Shown piece after piece: positions 1-7,578 of a stretch of 38,677 nucleotides of DNA. The notes under the pieces were generated by a model. It had not been told where the DNA came from, did not search any database, and saw nothing but the letters and a program-made list of their open reading frames with translations. Source of the DNA: CAZONU01 sp965370045 (GTDB lineage Bacteria; Planctomycetota; SZUA-567; JAKLDR01); NCBI GenBank assembly GCA_965370045.1, contig CBDUSI010000034.1, positions 1-38,677 of the forward strand, written 5' to 3'. Positions within the stretch are counted from its first letter, which is position 1. The number at the start of each line of letters is the position of its first letter. The position numbers and the translations under genes are program-made.

Positions 1-1
1 C

Positions 2-508
2 GACCCGGGCTCCAACTTGGTGCCTTGGTGTCTTGGTGGTGAAAAAGAACCACCGGTAGAGCTAACCCGCCGAATCACCTACGCCGCCAACCGCGTGGCG
101 CACGGGGACGACTACCACAGGATCGCGCGGGAAACGGGGCAGACCGAGATTGATGTCACGCGCTGGGCCTTCATCTACGCCAAAGCCTGGGACAAGGCAT
201 ATCCAACAGCGAGGCGCACGGCAGCCCAGGCCGGCGCGGCGCTGGCAATTAACAGGCTGCTGGTCTTCGTGACGAGCCCGGACCTGAAGCAGGCCGCCCG
301 CGCTGGGCGGATGCTGCTGGTGCACAGGCGGCATATGCATTGGGCTAATCAACCACCAAGACACCAAGACACGAAGAAGAGTGAGTGTTCAGTGCTCAGT
401 GTTCGGTGTTCAGGAGCCCCGAAAACTGAAGACCGAAAACTGACAACTGGCTTGGTGCCTTGGCGTCTTGGCGGTGAAAACAATCATAGAAGTCGCGACG
501 GGCCCTGA
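2..508 (+). CDS. Repeated HTH-domain protein, 3' part, open at the window edge
   Basis: The frame is open from the first bases, so the gene begins outside the window. An internal TTG at 17 is only a fallback start. One domain of about 95 residues (codons at 62-345) carries a helix-turn-helix-like core (IARETGQTEIDVTR), then a helical part ending in LLVHRRHMHW. It is nearly identical in protein to the second domain of the gene at 31974-32969. The pattern of HTH, then YxxA, then a helix ending in an R-rich motif recalls small-terminase-like phage HTH proteins; this is inference from pattern only. After the domain the frame runs through inverted octamer repeats (PPRHQDTK and LVPWRLGGEN) and ends in RSRDGP, as in the other copy. 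The first bases match the linker at the end of that copy, so another domain probably precedes this one in tandem. The gene converges on uvrD with a 9-bp gap. Confidence 0.6.
   Translation, partial: DPGSNLVPWCLGGEKEPPVELTRRITYAANRVAHGDDYHRIARETGQTEIDVTRWAFIYAKAWDKAYPTARRTAAQAGAALAINRLLVFVTSPDLKQAARAGRMLLVHRRHMHWANQPPRHQDTKKSECSVLSVRCSGAPKTEDRKLTTGLVPWRLGGENNHRSRDGP
16..45 (-). repeat. CRCCAAGA octamer repeat, inverted orientation
   Basis: Reverse-complement copies of the octamers CACCAAGA/CACCAAGG, ending GGTGGTGAAAA. The surrounding bases match 32869-32909 closely, so this is the right end of a unit whose body lies outside the window. Confidence 0.75.
351..376 (+). repeat. CRCCAAGA octamer repeat, direct orientation
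   Basis: Three octamers with an 8-bp period (CACCAAGA, CACCAAGA, CACGAAG). The same sequence occurs at 32781-32809, also directly after the HTH domain. It is translated in frame as PPRHQDTK. Confidence 0.8.
385..449. repeat. Imperfect hairpin of CAGTGTTCAGT-like repeats
   Basis: The left arm 385-413 and right arm 421-449 are inverted copies: about 20 of 24 core positions pair, around a short GAGCCCC-like loop. Each arm is itself built of short CAGT-type repeats. It lies between the two opposed octamer repeats, forming a hairpin inside a larger inverted repeat. It has no counterpart in the copy near 32800, so it is probably a later insertion. Confidence 0.7.
451..480 (-). repeat. CRCCAAGA octamer repeat, inverted orientation
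   Basis: The reverse complement reads as CGCCAAGA, CGCCAAGG and CACCAAG octamers. With 351-376 it brackets the hairpin. The bases that follow (AGAAGTCGCGAYGG) are shared with 32949-32962. Confidence 0.8.
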
Positions 509-517
509 GCGCGGCGG

Positions 518-2785
518 TCAGCCTTCCGCGCGTTCCAGCTTGGCGTAGGCGGCGACCAGTTTCTTGCGGCCGTATCGACTGAAAGTAACGGTTATCCGCG
601 CGGTCTCGCCGTAACCCTCCATCTGCTCCACGCGCCCGCGACCGAACTTGGCGTGGACCACCAGATCGCCGATGGACATGTCCAGGTCCTCGGCGCGCGC
701 GGCGGCCAGGGCGGCCTCCTCGTAGTAACGATTATCGCCCTCGTCAATGGGCTGGCTCGGCGGAGGCGACGGCGAGCCCTTGCGGCGGCGCTTGCGGCGG
801 CTCACCGACTGTTCCCAGTCGTAGTCGTCGCCGCTGATAGCTTGCGCGTAGGGCTGCAGGGCCTTCTCCACCGCGCCGGTGGGAGCGACTTCGGCGGCGG
901 GCAGCTCGCTGATGAAGCGGCTGGGGGCGCTTGGCTGGCTGGGGCCGAAGCGCCGACGCGAGCGCGCCCAGGTGAGGACCAGTTCCTCGCGCGCGCGGGT
1001 CATGCCCACGTAGAGGAGCCGGCGCTCCTCCTCGACGGCCGAGTCGGAGTCCTCGATGTTGCGCACGTGGGGCAGCAGGCCTTCTTCCAGCCCGGTGACG
1101 AACACCACCGGGAACTCCAGGCCCTTGGCGGAGTGCAGGGTCATCAGGCCCACGCGCTCGGCCTTGCCGTCCCAGCCGTCGATGTCCGCGACCAGGGCCA
1201 CCTGCTCCAGGAACCCGGACAGCGAGCCGTCGGGATTGACGAAGTCGTACTCCCCGGCGGCGGCGGCCAGCTCCTTGAGGTTCTCGGCGCGTTCGCTCTC
1301 GTCCTGGTCGGCGTAGCGCTCGACCAGGCCGCTGGCGGCCAGCACCTCGCGGACCGCGGGCTCCACGGGATAGGTCGCGGGGCCGCCGATACCGCCGATG
1401 ATTTCCAGGAACTCCTCCAGGCCCTTGCGGGCCTTGGATGAGACCCGCTCGCGCACCTCGGGGTTCCCCGCGGCCTCGAACATCGCCAGGCTCCGCTCCC
1501 CCGCGGCGGCCTCCAGCCGCGAGAGGCTCCCGGCGCCCACTCCGCGCGGGGGCTGGTTCACGGCGCGGCGGAAGGCGATTTCGTCCTTGGGGTTGACCGC
1601 CAGCCGCAGATACGCCAGGGCGTCCTTGACCTCCGCGCGCTGGTAGAAGGCGGTCCCGGCGACCAGCACGTAGGGGATGGCGTTTCGAAGGAACGCCTCC
1701 TCGAAGGCCCGGCTCTGGGCGTTGGTGCGGTAGAAGATCGCGAAGTCCAGCAGGCTCCGCCCGCCGCCGGTGAGTTCCCCGATGCGCCGGGCGACCTCCT
1801 CGGCCTCGTGCTGCTCGTCGAGCGCGGTGAAAAGCTCCACCGGCCGGCCCTCGGTCTTCTCGGTCCACAGGCCGCGCTCGATACGCTGGCGGTTCTGCGC
1901 AATGAGCTTGCCGGCCGCGGACAGGATCGGCGCGGTCGAGCGATAGTTCTGCTCCAGGCGGATGACCAGCGTGCCCGGGAAGGAGTCCCCGAACTCGAGG
2001 ATGTTGTCGATGCGCGCGCCGCGCCAGCCGTAGATGGATTGGTCAGGATCGCCCACCGCGCAGAGCCCCTGCCCCTCCCCGGCCAGCAGCCGCGCCAGGC
2101 GATACTGGACGGCGTTGGTGTCCTGGTACTCGTCGATGAGCAGGTGCTCGAAGCGCCGCCGGTACTTCTCCAGCACCTCGGCGCGCTCCTCGAAGAGGCG
2201 CGTCATCTCGCCCAGGAGGTCGTTGAAGTCCAGCGCGTTGGCGGCCCTCAGCCTCTCCTCGTAAAGGGAGTAGGCCTCGGCGATGCGCTGCTCGCGGTAG
2301 TGTCCCCCAGGGACATCGCCGGGCCCCAGGCCCTCGGTCTTCCAGCGCTCGATGGCGCCGCGCACCGCCCGCGGGGTGAACTCCTCCCCGTCCAGCTTGA
2401 GTTCGTCCAGCGCCGACTTGACCAGTCGCGTGGAGTCGTCCTGGTCGTAGATGGTGAATTCCCTGGTGCGGTTGAGCCCGCCCTCCTCGCCGCGCAGCAC
2501 CCGTGCGGCCATGGAGTGGAACGTCGAGACCCATACCGGCGCCGACTCCCCCAGCATCTCGGCGACCCGCTCGCGCATCTCCCCGGCGGCCTTGTTGGTG
2601 AAGGTAACCGCCAGAATGGAGTGCGGCGATGCCCCGGCAGCCACCAGGTGGGCGATGCGCCGGGTGACCACCCGGGTCTTGCCGCTGCCCGCGCCGGCGA
2701 CCACCAGCAGCGGCGAACCGCGGTGGAGCACCGCCTCGCGCTGAGTTGAGTTGAGGTCCTGAAGGATTTCGTCCTGGGGCTTCAT
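518..2785 (-). CDS. pcrA: UvrD/PcrA-type superfamily 1 DNA helicase
   Basis: ATP-dependent 3'-5' DNA helicase of the UvrD/PcrA/Rep family, expected in nucleotide excision repair, mismatch repair and removal of stalled replication or transcription complexes. All SF1A motifs are present in order: Walker A GAGSGKT (31-37), TFTNKAAGEM (61-70), DEYQDT (218-223), GDPDQSIYGWRGA, QNYRST, TLHSAKGLEFPVVF and RLLYVGMTRAREEL. The C-terminus has a basic linker (RRKRRRKG) and the small Tudor-like PcrA/UvrD tail (IGDLVVHAKFGRG). At 755 residues it has the family's usual length. The ATG at 2785 has no clear Shine-Dalgarno sequence, but a promoter sits directly upstream, so the mRNA may be nearly leaderless. 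It appears monocistronic and converges on the repeated HTH gene. Confidence 0.95.
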   Translation of the reverse strand: MKPQDEILQDLNSTQREAVLHRGSPLLVVAGAGSGKTRVVTRRIAHLVAAGASPHSILAVTFTNKAAGEMRERVAEMLGESAPVWVSTFHSMAARVLRGEEGGLNRTREFTIYDQDDSTRLVKSALDELKLDGEEFTPRAVRGAIERWKTEGLGPGDVPGGHYREQRIAEAYSLYEERLRAANALDFNDLLGEMTRLFEERAEVLEKYRRRFEHLLIDEYQDTNAVQYRLARLLAGEGQGLCAVGDPDQSIYGWRGARIDNILEFGDSFPGTLVIRLEQNYRSTAPILSAAGKLIAQNRQRIERGLWTEKTEGRPVELFTALDEQHEAEEVARRIGELTGGGRSLLDFAIFYRTNAQSRAFEEAFLRNAIPYVLVAGTAFYQRAEVKDALAYLRLAVNPKDEIAFRRAVNQPPRGVGAGSLSRLEAAAGERSLAMFEAAGNPEVRERVSSKARKGLEEFLEIIGGIGGPATYPVEPAVREVLAASGLVERYADQDESERAENLKELAAAAGEYDFVNPDGSLSGFLEQVALVADIDGWDGKAERVGLMTLHSAKGLEFPVVFVTGLEEGLLPHVRNIEDSDSAVEEERRLLYVGMTRAREELVLTWARSRRRFGPSQPSAPSRFISELPAAEVAPTGAVEKALQPYAQAISGDDYDWEQSVSRRKRRRKGSPSPPPSQPIDEGDNRYYEEAALAAARAEDLDMSIGDLVVHAKFGRGRVEQMEGYGETARITVTFSRYGRKKLVAAYAKLERAEG

Positions 2786-2794
2786 GCGCCCGCC

Positions 2795-2822
2795 ATAGTA
2801 ACGGCTCCGGTAGTGGAATCAA
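2795..2822 (-). promoter_or_regulatory. Predicted promoter of uvrD/pcrA
   Basis: On the minus strand: -35 TTGATT (2817-2822), 16-bp spacer, -10 TACTAT (2795-2800). The -10 ends only 9 nt before the ATG, which predicts a leader of about 0-3 nt. Confidence 0.55.
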
Positions 2823-2892
2823 GCGGTGCGGTCGGTGGCGGTGGGCCCGCTGTGGCGCAACGGTGGCTCGCTGGACTGCCTGGTGGGAGTGC

Positions 2893-4164
2893 TCAGGCGG
2901 ACTTGGGAATTTCCTGGTGCACCACCAGGCGGTTGCGACCGGCGTGCTTCCCGTGATACAGCGCCTGGTCGGCGGCCTCGATGAGGTCGCCGGCGGCCTC
3001 GGCATCCGTCGGGTAGCAGGCCAGCCCCAGGGTGATGGTCAGGTCGCCATCCGGCTGCTGGCTTTCGCCGACGAACTTCTCCTCGGCCACGCGGCGGCGG
3101 ATGTTCTCGCCCACCGCCCGGGCGCCCTCGAGCTCCGTGGCCGGCAGGATGATCACGAACTCCTCGCCGCCGTAGCGGGCCACGAGGTCGGCGCCCCGGG
3201 TGGAGCGGAGCATCACGTCGGCGATCTGGCGCAGGGCCACGTTGCCCTGCTGGTGGCCGTTGTTGTCGTTGTACGCCTTGAAGTAGTCGATGTCGCCCAT
3301 CAGCAGCGCCAACGGGGTCTTCTCCTCGACGCACTTGGCCAGCTGCTCGTCGAGCACCTCATTGAAGCGGCGGTAGTTGAAGAGATTGGTCAGCCCGTCG
3401 TGGATGGCCATGGCCTCGGTCTTCTCGTAGAGCTGGGCGTTCTCGATGATCATCCCGGCCTGCTTGGCAAAGGCGGTCAGCAGGTGCTGGTCGTGGGCGG
3501 TGAAATCGCGCTGCTCCTCGCTGACCACCGCCACCAGCCCGATGGGCTCCTTGCCGCCTCCGCGGGACCAGCGGATCAGCGGGGCGACCAGCAGCGAGCG
3601 GTAGCCACGCGCAGAGAGGTACTCGTACTCGTGGGTGCCCTCCAGGTTGTTGATCAGCCGGCTCTTGCCCTTGTCGATGACGTCCTCGTAGACCTCCTGG
3701 CCCAGGTCCAGGTCCTCCACGCCCTCCTCGATGCGCAGGAAGAAGCTGCTCTCCTCGTGGCTGTAGAGCTGGAGGACGAGAATGCGGACGTGCAGCACCT
3801 CCTTGAGGATGCTCACCGCCTGGTGAAGCACGGCCTCCAGGTTGCGGGTCTCGCTGAACTTCTCGGTGAGCTCGTTGATGCGGTTCAGCAGCGTGGCGTC
3901 CTCCTCGCGGACCGCCAGGCGGTTCTGGAGCGTGTCCAGGTAGCGGCGCGCGAAGAACAGCTCCCGCTCCTGAAGGTACATCGCGTAGCGCACCACCACG
4001 ATCAGCACCAGGGCGCCCAGAGCCAGGCCCACCAGCGCGTATTGCAGATACAGCGACTTCTCGTCGGGCACCTCGAAGACTTTCGAGCTGAAGAACAACA
4101 TCAGGGCCGCGGGGACCCCGAGGATATACAGCGCCGCCGGTAACAGATGGGTGCGCAGGCGCAT
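2893..4164 (-). CDS. Membrane GAF-GGDEF diguanylate cyclase
   Basis: Predicted to make cyclic di-GMP from GTP. Two hydrophobic segments (about 8-25 and 40-60) anchor it. A short helical linker leads to a GAF-like sensor domain (about 95-245) and a C-terminal GGDEF domain. The catalytic signature is GGEEF (332-336), with the metal site in DIDYFKAYND (291-300). An allosteric inhibitory site RxxD (RGAD, 323-326) lies exactly five residues upstream, so product inhibition is expected. The ATG is preceded by GGAGAG at good spacing. It is the last gene of an operon, 10 bp behind the ABC ATPase, which suggests that second-messenger output is coordinated with the transporter. The GAF ligand cannot be read from the sequence. 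Confidence 0.9.
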   Translation of the reverse strand: MRLRTHLLPAALYILGVPAALMLFFSSKVFEVPDEKSLYLQYALVGLALGALVLIVVVRYAMYLQERELFFARRYLDTLQNRLAVREEDATLLNRINELTEKFSETRNLEAVLHQAVSILKEVLHVRILVLQLYSHEESSFFLRIEEGVEDLDLGQEVYEDVIDKGKSRLINNLEGTHEYEYLSARGYRSLLVAPLIRWSRGGGKEPIGLVAVVSEEQRDFTAHDQHLLTAFAKQAGMIIENAQLYEKTEAMAIHDGLTNLFNYRRFNEVLDEQLAKCVEEKTPLALLMGDIDYFKAYNDNNGHQQGNVALRQIADVMLRSTRGADLVARYGGEEFVIILPATELEGARAVGENIRRRVAEEKFVGESQQPDGDLTITLGLACYPTDAEAAGDLIEAADQALYHGKHAGRNRLVVHQEIPKSA

Positions 4165-4174
4165 CCGCTCTCCG

Positions 4175-4909
<735 letters not shown>

Positions 4910-4935
4910 CCGGTGACTCCTCTCCCCCGCCGGGT

Positions 4936-5835
4936 TCAGTTCTCCTGGCGCATGGCCGCCACAGGCTCCATGCGCGCGGCCACGATCGCCGGGTAGATGG
5001 CCCCCAGCACGCTGAGCACCGTGCCGGCCACCATGGCCATCAACACTCCCTCCAGCACATCGCCCCAGGGCAGTGCGCTGAACAGCAGCGAGCGCAGCGT
5101 CCAGTAGCTCAGGGTGCTGAAGAACGCCGTGAGCAGCAGTCCGAGGATCACGCCGATCAGCGTGCCGATCGCGCCCACGAAAACGCTCTCCAGAAAGAAC
5201 AGCTTGATTACGAAGCTGTCCAGCGCGCCGAGGCACTTCATGGTGCCGATCTCCCGGAAACGCTCGGTCACGGACATGAGCATGGAGTTGACGATGCCCA
5301 CCACCGCCACGCACAGGGAAAGCACCACCAGCCAGGCGTCCTTCTTGCCGCTGCTCACCGCCGCGCCCGCTGAGGCGGGAGCCGCCCCTTCGCGCTCACC
5401 GGATTCCGACGCGGCTTGCTTCTCTCCGGCCCCGGCGGACTCCTCGGGATCATCTAGCCCCTTGCGGCGCAGAATCTCGGTGACGGTGTTGCGGATGACC
5501 TTCTGGCGGACGACCTCGCTCTCCCGCTTCTGCCCGTCCGCGGACGTCCAGGTCACGGTGCTCTTCTCCTCCTTGACCTCGACGATGACCTCCATGTTCT
5601 TGACGCGCTGGTCGTCGATCCGGCCCTCCCACAGCCCGGTGAGCACCGCACTGCCCGCCCAGACCGAGACCAGAAAGGCGATGGCCAGGATGACACCGCT
5701 CATGGTGATCAGGGATCGCCAGAAGCGCACCTTGAGACCGCGGAAAGCGATCTCCACCGCCTTGGAAAGCGGCAGCACGATCTGCTTGCCGATCTTGATC
5801 TTGTTGCCTTCTAGGAGTTGGCTGTCGCTACTCAT
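4936..5835 (-). CDS. MacB/FtsX-like ABC permease, compact form
   Basis: Membrane partner of the adjacent ATPase. It has one N-terminal transmembrane segment (about 43-65), an extracytoplasmic region of roughly 110 residues, then three C-terminal segments of an FtsX-like domain, including a VGIVNSMLMSVTERFREIGTM-like core. The topology matches MacB/LolC. The periplasmic part is much shorter than in typical MacB and ends in a low-complexity Ala/Glu/Ser stretch (about 154-180). This argues against a classical TolC-partnered exporter and for a LolCDE- or FtsX-like mechanical role. The start overlaps the end of the upstream small membrane protein by 8 bp, implying coupled translation. Confidence 0.85.
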   Translation of the reverse strand: MSSDSQLLEGNKIKIGKQIVLPLSKAVEIAFRGLKVRFWRSLITMSGVILAIAFLVSVWAGSAVLTGLWEGRIDDQRVKNMEVIVEVKEEKSTVTWTSADGQKRESEVVRQKVIRNTVTEILRRKGLDDPEESAGAGEKQAASESGEREGAAPASAGAAVSSGKKDAWLVVLSLCVAVVGIVNSMLMSVTERFREIGTMKCLGALDSFVIKLFFLESVFVGAIGTLIGVILGLLLTAFFSTLSYWTLRSLLFSALPWGDVLEGVLMAMVAGTVLSVLGAIYPAIVAARMEPVAAMRQEN

Positions 5836-6106
5836 TCTTCCGTCCGTTGCCGACCCCGCGGCTCTCTTCCCACCCCACGCTGGCCCACCGGGAAATCCGC
5901 CGCACGGCGATGACCAGCATGGTGACCAGCGTGACGCCCAGAGCCACGTTCACCCACCAGCCCTGAAAAGACTCGTATCCCTTGGCCTGCAGGAACCACA
6001 ACCAGAGCATCGGCAGGGAGGCGGCAATCAGCACGTTCTCAACCATGACCACGGCCCGCCTGCGCCGCGGCTCCTGCCCGGGTCCGGCTCCGTTCTCTGA
6101 TCTCAT
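5828..6106 (-). CDS. Small two-TM protein of unknown function
   Basis: A 92-residue protein with a basic N-terminus, two hydrophobic helices (about 18-40 and 48-68) and a charged tail. I do not recognise the family. It is the first gene of the transporter/GGDEF operon, has its own promoter and overlaps the permease by 8 bp, so it may be an accessory subunit. The -10 box lies 9 nt before the ATG and no Shine-Dalgarno is visible, so a nearly leaderless start is likely. Confidence 0.7.
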   Translation of the reverse strand: MRSENGAGPGQEPRRRRAVVMVENVLIAASLPMLWLWFLQAKGYESFQGWWVNVALGVTLVTMLVIAVRRISRWASVGWEESRGVGNGRKNE

Positions 6107-6115
6107 CCGCGGCCG

Positions 6116-6143
6116 ATTATAGGCTCGTTCCGCGGGGCGTCAA
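6116..6143 (-). promoter_or_regulatory. Predicted promoter of the MacB-like/GGDEF operon
   Basis: -35 TTGACG (6138-6143), 16-bp spacer, -10 TATAAT (6116-6121). The -35 overlaps the rplS stop codon (6140-6142). Only 9 nt separate the -10 from the ATG. Confidence 0.7.
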
Positions 6144-6562
6144 GACTGCTCCGCCGCCTTCGCGTCGCTCGCGGTCTCGGGTTTCGCCTTGGACTGGGAT
6201 GCCGTTTCCGGACCTCCCAAGCGCCTCTCCGCCAAGCGGGTAGCGCGGCCGGTGCGGTCCCGCAGGTAGTAGAGCTTGGCCCGGCGCCGGCGGCCCATGC
6301 GCTTGGTCTCCACCTTCTCCACCGAGGGGCAGTGCAGCGGGAAGACCCGCTCGACGCCCTCTCCCTGGAAAATGTGGCGCACGGTGAAGGCGGCGTGCAC
6401 GCCCCGCCCCCTGCGGGCGATCACCGTACCGTTGAATATCTGGATGCGCTCGCGCTCGCCCTCCTTGATGCGCACGTGCACGTCCACGGTGTCCCCGATG
6501 TCGAACTCGGGAGTCTCCGCCTTCTTGTAGGCGTCGCCAACTGCTTCAACCACGCGGTTCAT
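6140..6562 (-). CDS. rplS: 50S ribosomal protein L19
   Basis: L19, a large-subunit protein at the 30S-50S interface. The core runs from MNRVVEAV through FNGTVIARRGRG, TVRHIFQGEGVERVFPLHCP and GRRRRAKLYYLRDRTGRATR. The total is 140 residues against about 115 usually; the excess is a C-terminal Ala/Lys/Ser-rich tail of about 30 residues. The ATG at 6562 is chosen because GGAGGGA lies just upstream; a longer open frame is not homologous. It overlaps the trmD 3' end by 17 bp, as in the classical operon. Confidence 0.95.
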   Translation of the reverse strand: MNRVVEAVGDAYKKAETPEFDIGDTVDVHVRIKEGERERIQIFNGTVIARRGRGVHAAFTVRHIFQGEGVERVFPLHCPSVEKVETKRMGRRRRAKLYYLRDRTGRATRLAERRLGGPETASQSKAKPETASDAKAAEQS

Positions 6563-7247
6563 CTTGCGCTCCCTCCAGAAGATCGGGCCGGAGCCGGGCG
6601 GTGCGGTCGAGGCTCTGCCGGCGCCGGTACTCGGCCACCCTGGCGTGATCCCCGCTGCGCAGCACCTCCGGCACCCGGTGCCCCTCAAAGTCCACCGGCC
6701 TGGTGTATTGCGGGGCCTCCAGGAGCCCGCTCTCGAAACTGTCGTCGGCGGCCCCGTCCTCGGCGCCCAGCACCCCGGGCACCAGGCGAGCCACCGCGTC
6801 GGCTATGACCATGGCGGGCAGCTCCCCGCCGGTCAGCACGTAGTCCCCCACCGAGATCTCCTCCGGCGCCAGGATCTCCCTGACCCGCTGGTCGACGCCC
6901 TCGTAGTGCCCGGCGAGGATCACCAGCCGCTCCTCGCGCGCCAGAGAGCGCGCGGCGGCCTGGTCGAAGCGGCGCCCACCCGGGTCCGTCAGTATCAAGC
7001 GTCCCTCCGGCTCGGCCCCGGCCCGAACGGCGCGGACCGCCTTCACCATGGGCTCCACTCGCATGACCATGCCCGGCCCCCCGCCGTAGGGCCGGTCGTC
7101 AACCTTGCGGTGCGGCTCCTCGCTGTAATCCCGCAGGTCGTGGACCGCGAACTCCACCAGGCCCTTCTCCTGGGCCCGGCGCATCATGCTCTCCTCCAGG
7201 ACCGGGGCGAACATCCCCGGGAAGATGGTAATGATGTCGATGCGCAC
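6546..7247 (-). CDS. trmD: tRNA (guanine-37-N1)-methyltransferase TrmD
   Basis: Methylates G37 next to the anticodon with S-adenosylmethionine, preventing +1 frameshifts. It has the SPOUT trefoil-knot signatures: MRIDIITIFPGMF, DDRPYGGGPGMVM, ILAGHYEGVDQR and ISVGDYVLTGGELPAMV, then RPVDFEGHRVPEVLRSGDH. The 233 residues are typical. It sits 42 bp after rpsP. The usual rimM gene between rpsP and trmD is absent. Confidence 0.96.
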   Translation of the reverse strand: MRIDIITIFPGMFAPVLEESMMRRAQEKGLVEFAVHDLRDYSEEPHRKVDDRPYGGGPGMVMRVEPMVKAVRAVRAGAEPEGRLILTDPGGRRFDQAAARSLAREERLVILAGHYEGVDQRVREILAPEEISVGDYVLTGGELPAMVIADAVARLVPGVLGAEDGAADDSFESGLLEAPQYTRPVDFEGHRVPEVLRSGDHARVAEYRRRQSLDRTARLRPDLLEGAQDEPRG

Positions 7248-7289
7248 GAGACCTAACCCCGCTCCGCGGTAACGGAGCCTCCCGGCCCC

Positions 7290-7577
7290 CTACTTCACCT
7301 TCTTCTTCTTGGGCTTCCTGGTCTTGGCTTCGAGCAGCCCCCGGGACCTGAGCAGTGCGGCGACCTTCTCGCTGGGCAAAGCGCCGACCGACAGCCAGTG
7401 CTTGATGCGCTCGCCCTTGAGCACCAGCTTCTGCTCTTCCCGAACCGCGCCGGGCTCGTAGTGACCGAGAACCTCGAGACAAGACCCGTCCCGCCGCGTC
7501 CGGGCGTCGAAAGCCCCCACGCGGAAACAGGCGCGGTCCTTGCGCCCCGTGCGGGTCATGCGAATGCGTACTGCCAC
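7290..7577 (-). CDS. rpsP: 30S ribosomal protein S16
   Basis: Small-subunit protein needed for 30S assembly. The core begins AVRIRMTRTGRKDRACFRV and includes LGHYEPGA and ERIKHWLSVGALPSEKVAALL. The start is a GTG at 7577, with AGGAGGT placed within the 3' end of ffh. The ffh stop (7579-7581) and this start are one base apart, so the pair is almost certainly translationally coupled. The 95-residue protein ends in a lysine-rich tail (KTRKPKKKKVK). Confidence 0.95.
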   Translation of the reverse strand: MAVRIRMTRTGRKDRACFRVGAFDARTRRDGSCLEVLGHYEPGAVREEQKLVLKGERIKHWLSVGALPSEKVAALLRSRGLLEAKTRKPKKKKVK

Positions 7578-7578
7578 G

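Noticed and set aside
4910..5314. N-terminal extension of the ABC ATPase
   Set aside because: The added residues are out-of-frame permease sequence; a strong ribosome binding site marks the ATG at 4909.
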